Source: JBASEY01 sp964404285 (lineage in GTDB: Bacteria > CSSED10-310). From it: DNA of 64,000 nucleotides. The DNA lies in contig CAYOJK010000013.1 of NCBI GenBank assembly GCA_964404285.1, positions 4,250 to 68,249 on the forward strand, given 5' to 3'. The stretch's first letter is position 1; each line of letters begins with the position of its first letter. Below, one piece after another: positions 9,545-18,210 of this stretch. The notes beneath the pieces are model-generated. The model did no database searches. It was not told the origin of the DNA and worked only from the letters and a program-made list of their open reading frames with translations. A program made the translations under genes and the position numbers.

Positions 9545-10279
9545 ATGGCGGAAAAGAAAAAAGCGGATAAGCCGAAGGTCGGATGCACTCGACCGGGTGG
9601 TCAAGTTTTAGACCAAAAGGCGGAGAAAAAAGAACAAATAGTGGAAGAAATTGTACAGGAGGGTAGTAAAATGATTAAAGTTGGAAAACCGGCGCCTGAT
9701 TTTGTTGCGCCCGCCTATCATAAGGGCGAGTTCACATCGGTAAAACTTTCGGACTATCGAGGAAAATGGGTTGTCTTATGCCTGTATCCAGGTGATTTCA
9801 CCTTTGTCTGAGCGACCGAAATATCGGCGGTCGCCGATCATCACAAAGAATTTAAAAAACTTGGTGTCGAACTTCTTTCGATGAGTGTTGACAGCGTATT
9901 TGTTCACAAAATGTGGAATGACAATGAACTATCCAAGATGGTTAAGGGAGGTATTCCTTTCCCGATGCTGTCTGATCCAGGTGGAAAAATCGGAACGATC
10001 TATGGCGTATATGACGATGAAGCCGGTGTTGAGAATCGCGGTCGATTCATCATCGATCCGGACGGCATCGTTCAGGCTTATGAAGTTCTGACTCCACCTG
10101 TCGGGCGTAATGTTTCTGAGACTATCCGTCAGATTCAGGCCTATCAGTTGGTACGAAAAACAAAGGGTGCAGAAGTGACACCGTCAGGCTGGAAACCCGG
10201 CAAACTGACGTTAAAACCCGGACCGGACCTTGTCGGCAAAGTCTGGGAAGTCTGGAATCCCAAAATGGAGAGAGAATAG
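9545..10279 (+). CDS. Selenocysteine-containing peroxiredoxin (in-frame TGA = Sec89)
   Basis: Two ORFs (9545-9811 and its same-frame continuation to 10279) form one 244-residue peroxiredoxin if TGA at 9809-9811 is read as selenocysteine. The catalytic motif becomes YPGDFTFV-U-ATEI, with Sec exactly where the peroxidatic Cys of PxxxTxxC sits. Downstream come SVDSVFVHKMW, FPMLSDPGGKIGTIYGV and RGRFIIDPDGIVQ, which identify an AhpC/2-Cys-type fold. The N-terminus carries a ~43-residue charged extension before MIKVGKPAPDF. That internal ATG also has an AGGAGGG site and could be a second start. The TGA is followed by a bacterial-type SECIS hairpin. The enzyme reduces peroxides in the cytosol. The host must encode SelA/B/C/D elsewhere. 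Confidence 0.88.
9823..9838 (+). promoter_or_regulatory. Predicted bacterial SECIS hairpin
   Basis: A perfect 6-bp stem (ATCGGC/GCCGAT) closes the loop GGTC, and the loop begins after 17 nt counted from the TGA. A loop opening with GG and this spacing fit the known bacterial SECIS pattern. An alternative 7-bp stem (GCGACCG/CGGTCGC, 9812-9834) overlaps it. Confidence 0.75.
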
Positions 10280-10290
10280 ACTTTGTAGCT

Positions 10291-11151
10291 TCAGTTGATC
10301 ATCAAAACCGGAATACCTGAGCGTCGGGCAACATTGTGGCTGACACTGCCCATGAAAATTTCACTTACAAATCCACGTCCACGGCTGCCCATGATAACAA
10401 GCGAGGTATCAGATTCTTTGATTTCGCGTAAAATCTCGCTAGCGGTGTGCCCTAACACAACTCGAGTTTGAACTTCCGGACCGATATCGATTTGGGATTT
10501 CATGCGATTCAATCGTTCATAATCAGTTGCATCAAATTCGTACAGACGATGTGATAGATGAGGTTCTATTCGAATTTTATCTTGAACATGAAACAAGGTG
10601 ACTTTTTTCAGTTTAGGAGAGGTAATTTTTTTCAGATAATCCAAAGCTCTATCTGAATAATCGGAAAAATCAGTAGGAAAAAGAACATGCTCCAGAATAT
10701 TATCTGCATGTGCCCAAGCTTTGAATTGCTCCCCTTCAGACCCTTTTCTCACTGGGATTAGAAGAACTGGGCGAGATGCATGGTGAAGCACTGCCGCCGC
10801 GACCCCTCCCAATAAAAATGAGCCCATCAACGACTGCCCTTGGGATCCAACGACTATAAGGTCACAATCTCGTTCACCTGCCAGCCTGTTGATCTCGGTC
10901 TTGGCGTAACCCGGTGTGATTTCGGTCATTACATCGAAGCCGATCGATAAAAGAAGTTCTTCTTGTTTTGCCATGTTGCTCTCGAGATGTTCCCGAATGG
11001 CATCTATAGCGGGAAAGGTGATCTCAGTTAAATTTAGGCATTGCATCAACAAGCACTCTTTTACCCCAAGATCCAATAAGCATTTTGATGCTTGGACAAC
11101 AGCAAAAGACGCTGCCGATAAATCAGTGGCAATCAACGCTTTTCTGAACAT
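10291..11151 (-). CDS. Universal stress protein with two tandem UspA domains
   Basis: 286 residues. Domain 1 (about 1-140) starts MFRKALIATDLSAASF and carries the nucleotide-binding motif VVGSQGQSLMGSFLLG. Domain 2 (about 150-286) starts HVLFPTDFSDYSDRALDYL and carries VIMGSRGRGFVSEIFMGSVS. Both have the G-2x-G-9x-G(S/T) form of ATP-binding UspA proteins. AGGAGG lies just upstream of the ATG. It converges on the peroxiredoxin gene with only 11 bases between stops, and both fit a stress-response setting. Cytosolic; exact role unknown. Confidence 0.9.
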   Translation of the reverse strand: MFRKALIATDLSAASFAVVQASKCLLDLGVKECLLMQCLNLTEITFPAIDAIREHLESNMAKQEELLLSIGFDVMTEITPGYAKTEINRLAGERDCDLIVVGSQGQSLMGSFLLGGVAAAVLHHASRPVLLIPVRKGSEGEQFKAWAHADNILEHVLFPTDFSDYSDRALDYLKKITSPKLKKVTLFHVQDKIRIEPHLSHRLYEFDATDYERLNRMKSQIDIGPEVQTRVVLGHTASEILREIKESDTSLVIMGSRGRGFVSEIFMGSVSHNVARRSGIPVLMIN

Positions 11152-11574
11152 GGCATCCTCCTCTCAGAAAAATTAATATTCGGTTTCTAGAAAAATTATA
11201 ACAAAATCCAGAAATATGTGCCACGGAAACTCTGTTCAAAAACTTTTGGAAGTCTGGCCCCCAAAATTTGTCCCCCAAAATTAACCACGAATAAGAAACG
11301 GCGCACGTGGAGCGCCATTATCCTTCATTGTCTGAACACGATTACGGGATTAAAGGATTAATAGGGGGACAGACTTCCAGAAATAAGAGATCAGAAACCG
11401 AACTCTCTGAGCGCCCTACTAAACACTCAGGACTCAGCGCTTAACTTGGGGACAGACATCTGTACTTTTCGGGGACAGACATCTGTACTGACATCTATTT
11501 TCCGGGGGACAACTGGAGCAGGAGGGTCAAAATCAGTTTATAATCAAAATGTTATTATTATTGAGGTTCGTATA
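11152..11574. repeat. Repeat cluster
   Basis: Contains the interspersed element in both orientations. Inverted copies lie near 11247 (GGAAGTCTGGCCCCC), and direct copies near 11365, 11450 and 11472 (GGGGACAGACATCTGTAC). A fragment of the 8.5-kb block is also present. The opposing arms around 11247 and 11380 could pair. No gene is visible. Confidence 0.7.
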
Positions 11575-13773
11575 TCAATTCAAAACAAGGTTTGTCATGG
11601 TATCCGTCACTTTAAATTCGTAATCGGGATATTCAAAGACCATCTGAACTGGTTCTGTTTCACCAATACTGTAACCATAAACCATTTCATATTCAGATTT
11701 TTCTTCACCCATTTCGTCCATCTGCTGGATAAAAGCTTCGATTGATTTGGGTTCGATAATAATGACTTTTCCCATTTTTTCGATAATCGGGCTGTGTTGC
11801 CGCGTCAGATCATGACTGAATTCCAGAATACGTCTGCCATAGCGTGTGATGCCAATCACTCGAAAAGTCAAACTTTTACCGACGCCCGGCAGATTCAACA
11901 CGTTTCTGTCTGTCGCAAGAAATGGAACGCCTGCTTGACGCCGAAGCTGATCGATGTTGGCAACCATGTTTTCGACCGTCGATGTTGATCGCTGAATTCT
12001 CTTCCTGTGTTCAGAACCTATCGTTCCGATCGTTTTTTCTTCGATCTGCTCCTGTACTGCTCTGGCGCCCGGCGCAAAATTGCAGATGTTCTCCATATAG
12101 CCTTTCACTGAAAAAGTGTAATACGTCAAAATACCAATATCATTCAGAACTTTTCTGAGTTTGGCCACGTGGCCACGTCTTGATGATCCCGCCGTCAACA
12201 CATGCTGATTGGTGACCATCCAACCGGCAGACAACACCTTGCCAACCGCTGCTTTTACTTCGGGTGTCACTTCCATCGCCGATTCAAAATGCGTCTGAAC
12301 AACAAACTGGCGTATACCGATTTTGGTCGCCTTGCGTTTGAATTCACGTAAAATTTTGACCAGATCAGCAGTTATACGCATCGGGATATACACCGGCAGA
12401 CGCGTTCCAAGACGCACCCGCTGTATCTCAGCGTATTTTTCGCCGTCTTTTCGGCTTTTGTTGGCTTTTCTTTTTCTTTGAGCCATCCGATAAACCGCAT
12501 CCAGGATTTTCTGTAAACTGTCGTCAGAACTCATCAATGCATCACCACCCGTGATCAATATGTCACGCAACTGCGAATCATTTTCAAAATATGTCATCAC
12601 TTCCTCGAGCTTGCTGTTCCATGATGCTGTAGGTCGCAATTTTTCCAGATTGAAATTAAGATTACCACATTGAAAATCATACATGCGCTGACACGAACTG
12701 CACAAACCACCACACGCTCGCCCAACCGTATCAGGAATCAAAATAGCCACCTCCGGATACCGGCGATGAACCAGGTGATCAGACGGTAGAATCCATCCCG
12801 CAGCGTTCGGCTTACCCTCCTCAACCTGATCCTCTTTCTCCCAAGCGACAATGTGACCGAATTCCTCAACAAGCTCTTTAGAATATAAAATATAATGCCG
12901 AATAGCCTGGTCGGTCGCCGCAGCAAAACCATCCACCCTGACATTCACTAACGACAAGTAATATGGATTGACAAAGAATGGTATCCCAACATCTCGAGCT
13001 TCATAAAGAATAGACATCGTGTCGGAATTCAAAGAATATCCCAACATCTCATTCAACAGATCAGGGTCACGAACAGCAAAAGACAAGTGAAAATTTTTCT
13101 TTTTCCACCAGCCCAAAACAGCTCGGTATTTGTCGTCATCTGTCATGCCCGACCGGAAAAAGAATTTTGTGCTGCGCATTTCATTGGTTTCTATTTTACG
13201 TACGATGATCCGAATTATCCGGTCACGGTTTTTCTCGCGTAACGCAATAATATCAGCGTCCAAACCCGATGGATGTCGATCCATCCACTTCAACACCTTT
13301 TCCCGATCCGGCTGCTTCCGCACACTTCGACCGCTCAATTGACGAAACAAATTTAACATGTCCAGAAAAAATGCAGGCTCAGCTCCACCCGTCCCTTTAC
13401 GATATGCCTGCCGTAAAATTCGAAACGGGCTATTGACAGAATATGCTCCACGTAAATTTAAATCAGAATAACGCTCACCACTGTGATCCAGGTAATCTAG
13501 AATCCTGATGACCGCGAAATCACTCCAGTCAAGCTGTCGGAAAACCTGGTGATCCGCTGGCGTCCCCTGATAATATGCCCAGGCAATCGGCCTGTCCCGC
13601 ATCAGTTCCATCATCCATTCACGGATTTTGTCCATTATCGACGTATCATCGATACAGGTATCATATATGTCTTTCAACCTGGGATTCTCCCGAAATAATT
13701 TGCGCATAATCCGATGAGATTTCGGATTTATCGTCATTTTTTCTAAATCTTCCAGCTTTCCATCATAACGCAT
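11575..13773 (-). CDS. Long KamA-family (lysine 2,3-aminomutase-like) radical SAM protein
   Basis: 732 residues, far longer than classical lysine 2,3-aminomutase (about 416). The cluster motif is C354-GGL-C358-SS-C361, the CxxxCxxC that binds the [4Fe-4S] cluster and SAM. It is followed by QRMYDFQCGN and ILITGGDALMSSDD, as in KamA. Later KamA-like wording includes PVYIPMRITADLVKIL and QTHFESAMEVTPEV. About 350 residues precede the motif and look like a separate helical domain (for example MDKIREWMMELMRDRP). AGGAG lies upstream of the ATG. Related long proteins are common, but their substrate is not established. An amino-mutase reaction is inferred from the family only. Confidence 0.8.
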   Translation of the reverse strand: MRYDGKLEDLEKMTINPKSHRIMRKLFRENPRLKDIYDTCIDDTSIMDKIREWMMELMRDRPIAWAYYQGTPADHQVFRQLDWSDFAVIRILDYLDHSGERYSDLNLRGAYSVNSPFRILRQAYRKGTGGAEPAFFLDMLNLFRQLSGRSVRKQPDREKVLKWMDRHPSGLDADIIALREKNRDRIIRIIVRKIETNEMRSTKFFFRSGMTDDDKYRAVLGWWKKKNFHLSFAVRDPDLLNEMLGYSLNSDTMSILYEARDVGIPFFVNPYYLSLVNVRVDGFAAATDQAIRHYILYSKELVEEFGHIVAWEKEDQVEEGKPNAAGWILPSDHLVHRRYPEVAILIPDTVGRACGGLCSSCQRMYDFQCGNLNFNLEKLRPTASWNSKLEEVMTYFENDSQLRDILITGGDALMSSDDSLQKILDAVYRMAQRKRKANKSRKDGEKYAEIQRVRLGTRLPVYIPMRITADLVKILREFKRKATKIGIRQFVVQTHFESAMEVTPEVKAAVGKVLSAGWMVTNQHVLTAGSSRRGHVAKLRKVLNDIGILTYYTFSVKGYMENICNFAPGARAVQEQIEEKTIGTIGSEHRKRIQRSTSTVENMVANIDQLRRQAGVPFLATDRNVLNLPGVGKSLTFRVIGITRYGRRILEFSHDLTRQHSPIIEKMGKVIIIEPKSIEAFIQQMDEMGEEKSEYEMVYGYSIGETEPVQMVFEYPDYEFKVTDTMTNLVLN

Positions 13774-14220
13774 TCTTTTCTCCTAAAACTCTTTTGGCTT
13801 TTAGCAATACAATCCGTCTGCCACCTTAAGGAGAAGTAACAAAACCTTGGATCAAAATTTTATGCCTAGAAACCGACAACATGGCGAAAAACGTATGTGG
13901 TTTGAACTTGTCATTCCAAAACCAGACAAGTAATTTTACCGATTGCCGGCAAAACAACAGAACTTACGATCAACCGAAATAACGGCCAAACATCCGCCAC
14001 TGCTTGATTAGTATAGCAAAATCATCAGAAATAGCAACGCGGTGATATCAAAAGAAAAAAGATATTATTCTTGACTATCAACGGAAATTCAGTTTTACTA
14101 AGCAGTATATGAGCTAAAAATTACTGAGCAACAACTAGTTAAGTGCTAACGTGACCGTGCCGCAACAACAGAGTTTTTGTGAGTAACAGCGGCAAAAAAA
14201 CATGAAAGGAGAAGGCAGTT
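13774..14220. other. Divergent intergenic region
   Basis: About 450 bases between the KamA-like gene and the + strand RiPP-type pair. It should hold promoters for both directions. It carries none of the interspersed element found in other spacers. GGAG precedes the ATG at 14221. No RNA or small gene is recognised. Confidence 0.5.
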
Positions 14221-15051
14221 ATGGCGAAGGTAATTATTTTTGGAGGTGGGGACGGCGGTGGAATTCGTATCACGCCGAATGGTATTAAGCCGATTCCTCC
14301 ATTTGGTCCCCCTTTTCTATTTCAAATACGGGCTCTCAACGAATTGGCCCATGCTTTTTATCGTATGCGGGAGAAAGATAGCGTCCGACTCTTGGGAGAC
14401 GTAATCACCAAGCTTACTGGGGCGGTCCTGACCCAATTAGAAGCCCAAGTAGGTGAAATCGATGCTGACAATGGATTGATTTATCAAGGCATGAGCGGTG
14501 GCTTCTCATGCGGCTCGACCGGTAAACCGCCAATCCCGTTTCCATGGCCTGTGGACCCCCGCAGGACTGTTGTGGACATGGTCTCGCGCGGCATCCTCGA
14601 TACCCAGACAATTAGTTTTCTGGAACAGGCAGCTGATCACAAGGTTGATGTGTTCACAGTCGCGCAGAATCCGCGTGCGGCTGCAAGTAGGATCGGAGTC
14701 AACCTGACACCGGAGGTAGAGCAATCTCTTCTCACTCTCAACTTGGACAAATCTAAGATCGAGAATCCGATAGATAAAGAGATCATCGAGTTTTATCTTA
14801 AGGTCGTTCACGATGGGCGTTACATAGCTGACTGGGTCGTCGATCCTGCCATGGTCTCTGAACGACTCAAGTTAAAGGTATCGCAATTGGCGCTCGATCG
14901 GGTTTTCGACATACGCGACTTTGGGCTGCAGCAGGTGGGTTCATCACTGCCGGCGTATGCAGTAGCGGTTGTCATCGTAATTGTGATTATTGCATGGACT
15001 CATGAGGTCGAATTACCAGTGATTGATCGATCCGGCATAGCAAAACTGTGA
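14221..15051 (+). CDS. Unknown protein with C-terminal membrane segment, partner of the radical SAM methyltransferase
   Basis: 276 residues, not recognised. It begins with a Gly-rich stretch (IFGGGDGGGIRITPNG). It has a Cys/Pro-rich centre (GGFSCGSTGKPPIPFPW) and a C-terminal hydrophobic helix (YAVAVVIVIVIIAW). Two stretches resemble RiPP leader helices: NPRAAASRIGVNLTPEVEQS and DPAMVSERLKLKVSQLALD. The next gene is a RiPP-type radical SAM methyltransferase in the same reading frame. The protein could be a substrate or leader-bearing partner, or a membrane anchor for it. This is inference from position and wording. The gene ends with TGA at 15049-15051, and the frame then stays open into the next gene. 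Confidence 0.65.
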   Translation: MAKVIIFGGGDGGGIRITPNGIKPIPPFGPPFLFQIRALNELAHAFYRMREKDSVRLLGDVITKLTGAVLTQLEAQVGEIDADNGLIYQGMSGGFSCGSTGKPPIPFPWPVDPRRTVVDMVSRGILDTQTISFLEQAADHKVDVFTVAQNPRAAASRIGVNLTPEVEQSLLTLNLDKSKIENPIDKEIIEFYLKVVHDGRYIADWVVDPAMVSERLKLKVSQLALDRVFDIRDFGLQQVGSSLPAYAVAVVIVIVIIAWTHEVELPVIDRSGIAKL

Positions 15052-15096
15052 GGATTCGCCGTAACTTCTAAACAACCGTGCGCACTACTGCTCAGT

Positions 15097-17019
15097 ATGC
15101 CATGGGCAGCGCTGGGTGAGCCATCGTTAGGACTTGGCGTACTCAAGGCCTGTCTGGAACAGGCTGGGATTGCAGTGAGGGTGCGTCATCTCAACTTGTT
15201 CCTATTGCGATATCTCCAAGCGAAGACTTATGTTGGCTTCGCAAACGCTTATGCTCTGAATGACTTCATGTTCACCTATGATCTCGATCCCAAGGTTTCA
15301 GGCGTCCAGTATCGATTAATCCGTGAACGACTCGCTGAGTTAACTAAAATCGGAATTCTCTCTTTATCAGCGGACGCGGACGAAGCTGTTCACAAACTCA
15401 TCGAAGCACGGCGAACAATATTTTCCACTTGGCTTGATGAATGTGTAGAATTCGTTGTCACGAACAATCCCACATTAGTAGGTTTCACCTGTCTGTTCGA
15501 CCAAACGATCTCTTCGATCGCACTTGCCAACAAAATACGCGAAAGGTTGCCTGACGTGACGATTGTCCTTGGGGGTTACGCCTTAGAGGGGCCGGTAGCC
15601 CGAGATATTCTTCGTTGCTTCCCATGGATCGACGCGATTTGTCTCGGAGAAGGTGAGCAAGCCATCGTCGATTTGGCTCGTGCTTCAGCTGGGCAACAAC
15701 CGTTAGCTGGGATTTCGAACATCCTCACGCGAGACATGACAGAGCCAGAACAAGTCAACCCGCGATATATTCGTAACCGACGTCTAGCATTACGAGAGCA
15801 GATTCCCACTCGCGCCACGCCAATTTCAATGGACCAAAGCCCGGTACCATCTTTTGACGATTACTTCGCTGATCTTGATGAACTCAACAGCATTCATCAG
15901 GTTGAAATCCAATTTGACACTCTTCCGATCGAAACATCACGGGGGTGTTGGTGGGGACAGAAACACCATTGTGTCTTTTGCGGAATCGATGATGAAACAA
16001 TGCAGTTTCGTGCCCGTTCTTCAGAAAATACAATAGCTATGCTCGACGAACTGAGTCGGCGCCACGGGGTAAGGAGCTTCAGATTCTCTGATTACATTCT
16101 CCCCACCACTTTTTTTCAGACGCTTCTACCAAAGCTTGCCGAGAGACTGGAACCGTATCACCTTGAATGTGAGGTAAAGGCTAATCTGTCGGCAGACCAT
16201 TTCAATCTCCTAAAGAGCGCTGGATGTAACGAATGTCAGCCTGGGATTGAAACGTTTTCGTATTCAGTTCTCTCAAAGATGTGCAAGGGAATCACTGGAA
16301 TCCGCAACGCACAGACTCTTGTCCTAGGAAAGATGAATGGAATCCAAGTCCACTACAACTTTTTGTTTGGCTTTCCAACCGATGAGTTGGCTGAATACGA
16401 AGCCATGTTGACGGTTATTCCGCTACTTTACCACCTGAACCCCCCACATGGCTGTCAGAGAGTCGAGGTCACACGGTTCGCGCCACTTCAAGCAGATCCG
16501 GAACGCTTCGGTATCCGTGACGCCCCCCATGCAATTCTGTACGATGCGATCTTCTCCCCTAGCTATTTATTGGATACGGGATTCGACCTTGATGCTTATG
16601 CTTACTACTTTGAACGAACCTATGCCAACTCTCCAGCACTCCAACGAGTATACGAATTGTTGGCCATCCAAATCGACCACTGGAAAAAGACACAATCCAG
16701 ACGAACCGTTGAGTTGGTTTGGTCGGCTATCGATGAAGGGATCACGTTCCGTGATTCGCGATACTCAGAGATACCTACTGTATCGACTTTCGGACCACTT
16801 CATTATGCAGTGTTCCAAGCGTGTGCCGGTACAGCTCAATCTATCGAAGCAGTCGCAAAGTTTACGAGTCTTACGACTCACGATGTGGTCACAGTTCTTG
16901 AAGAGCTAGTCACTGCACGTATGGTGCTCCGCGAGGGAAGGAGTTACTTAGGACTTGCTATCTCGCCCTTGAGCGTCCCTGAACAGACACAGTTTCGACG
17001 TAAGTGGGTTACGCCTTAA
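15097..17019 (+). CDS. B12-binding radical SAM protein, RiPP-maturation C-methyltransferase type
   Basis: 640 residues from the first ATG. The N-terminal half is a cobalamin-binding Rossmann-like domain (PSLGLGVLKACLEQAG; LGGYALEGPVARDIL; CLGEGEQAI). The radical SAM core has ETSRGCWWGQKHHCVFCGID, with the CxxxxxxxCxxC-type spacing and the WWGQKHHC wording typical of RiPP maturation C-methyltransferases. These enzymes methylate unactivated carbons of a peptide using SAM and methyl-cobalamin. The ATG at 15097 has no ribosome binding site. The fifteen in-frame codons upstream encode a good first beta strand (CALLLSMPWA), so the true N-terminus is probably earlier. No canonical start codon lies between the TGA at 15049 and 15097. 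Confidence 0.82.
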   Translation: MPWAALGEPSLGLGVLKACLEQAGIAVRVRHLNLFLLRYLQAKTYVGFANAYALNDFMFTYDLDPKVSGVQYRLIRERLAELTKIGILSLSADADEAVHKLIEARRTIFSTWLDECVEFVVTNNPTLVGFTCLFDQTISSIALANKIRERLPDVTIVLGGYALEGPVARDILRCFPWIDAICLGEGEQAIVDLARASAGQQPLAGISNILTRDMTEPEQVNPRYIRNRRLALREQIPTRATPISMDQSPVPSFDDYFADLDELNSIHQVEIQFDTLPIETSRGCWWGQKHHCVFCGIDDETMQFRARSSENTIAMLDELSRRHGVRSFRFSDYILPTTFFQTLLPKLAERLEPYHLECEVKANLSADHFNLLKSAGCNECQPGIETFSYSVLSKMCKGITGIRNAQTLVLGKMNGIQVHYNFLFGFPTDELAEYEAMLTVIPLLYHLNPPHGCQRVEVTRFAPLQADPERFGIRDAPHAILYDAIFSPSYLLDTGFDLDAYAYYFERTYANSPALQRVYELLAIQIDHWKKTQSRRTVELVWSAIDEGITFRDSRYSEIPTVSTFGPLHYAVFQACAGTAQSIEAVAKFTSLTTHDVVTVLEELVTARMVLREGRSYLGLAISPLSVPEQTQFRRKWVTP

Positions 17020-17119
17020 CTGCTCTGTACTGCCCAGATAATTATGTGGGGGAAGCGTTGGTTGTTTTGAAGCAAGCACAGGATTTTGCCAAGGCCGTCT
17101 ATGAGGTGAGACAAAGGCG

Positions 17120-18193
17120 TCAGCATTTTTCCGGGTCAGAAAAAACACGGATATGTCTCAGACGGACAAAAACTTTGGCCCCGGGAGACAAATCCATAGT
17201 GCCAAAACGTTCTTGTGATATTTTGGAAACCAACCACTGACCGGTGGACGTTTTGAGTTCTACGCGCACCATAGGCCCGGCTGCATTGACATGCATTACT
17301 TCAGCTTCCAATGCCGGCAAGCCGTGTGTTTTGGTATCCAATGTCACATCGTAAGGGCGGATAAACAGACGCGCATCGCCTTCGATAGTTCCTGTTTCTT
17401 CCGGGCAAGGCAATTCAAGCGTGCCCACTCTGACAGCGCCGGCATTCACACGCCCGTGAAAAGCATTTACCTCCCCCAAGAAATGCATGACAAACTCAGT
17501 TTTCGGATTGTGAAAAACCTCATCAGGCGCTCCGACCTGCTCAATGCGACCTTTATTCATGACCACAATACGATCCGCCACTTCCAACGCTTCGTCCTGG
17601 TCATGTGTGACAAATACACTGGTGACATGGATTTCCTCATGCAGATTCCGCAACCAACGCCGCAACTCCTGTCGCACCTTTGCATCCAATGCTCCAAAAG
17701 GCTCATCCAACAACAACACTCTGGGTTCCACCGCTAGAGCTCGAGCCAAAGCGACACGCTGACGCTGACCACCGGATAATTGGTGCGGCAGGTGATTTTC
17801 CAAAGACTCCAACTGAATCAGGCTCAATAGTTTTCGCACACGTTCACGAATAGCTTGGCGTGAGAGCCGTTGGGAACGCGGGCGCACTCGCAACCCGAAG
17901 GCTATATTTTCAAAAACCGACATATGTTTGAACAACGCATAATGCTGAAACACAAAGCCTACACCACGATCTTTGACGCGCTTCATCCCCACATTTGCGT
18001 TGTCAAAACGAATGTCACCACTGCCGTAATCAGGCAGCTCAAGACCGGCTAAAATTCGTAAAAGCGTTGTTTTCCCCGAACCCGACGGACCCAGTAACGC
18101 CAGTAACTCCCCGGTATGAACCGATAAACTGACATCATCCAGAGCTTTGAATGAACCATAGGATTTCGAAATGTGCCTTATGTCAATACCCAT
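17120..18193 (-). CDS. cysA: Sulfate/thiosulfate ABC transporter ATP-binding protein
   Basis: 357 residues. Walker A is GPSGSGKTT (residues 35-43), the Q-loop region is GFVFQHYALFKHM, the signature is LSGGQRQR, and Walker B is VLLLDEPFGALD. The ~100-residue C-terminal regulatory domain is of the CysA/TOBE type (RLFIRPYDV). It energises sulfate uptake by the CysT-CysW channel. Last gene of the unit sbp-cysT-cysW-cysA, 17 bases after cysW. Confidence 0.95.
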   Translation of the reverse strand: MGIDIRHISKSYGSFKALDDVSLSVHTGELLALLGPSGSGKTTLLRILAGLELPDYGSGDIRFDNANVGMKRVKDRGVGFVFQHYALFKHMSVFENIAFGLRVRPRSQRLSRQAIRERVRKLLSLIQLESLENHLPHQLSGGQRQRVALARALAVEPRVLLLDEPFGALDAKVRQELRRWLRNLHEEIHVTSVFVTHDQDEALEVADRIVVMNKGRIEQVGAPDEVFHNPKTEFVMHFLGEVNAFHGRVNAGAVRVGTLELPCPEETGTIEGDARLFIRPYDVTLDTKTHGLPALEAEVMHVNAAGPMVRVELKTSTGQWLVSKISQERFGTMDLSPGAKVFVRLRHIRVFSDPEKC

Positions 18194-18210
18194 CGATCAA
18201 TACCCTCATA

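Noticed and set aside
9545..9811. Peroxiredoxin pseudogene split by a nonsense mutation
   Set aside because: The TGA is exactly at the catalytic Cys position, is followed by a SECIS-like hairpin, and the rest of the frame is intact.
17004..17240. Possible small gene between the radical SAM gene and cysA
   Set aside because: It overlaps the real 3' end of cysA and has no independent start signal; the 100 free bases may be a remnant but cannot be assigned.
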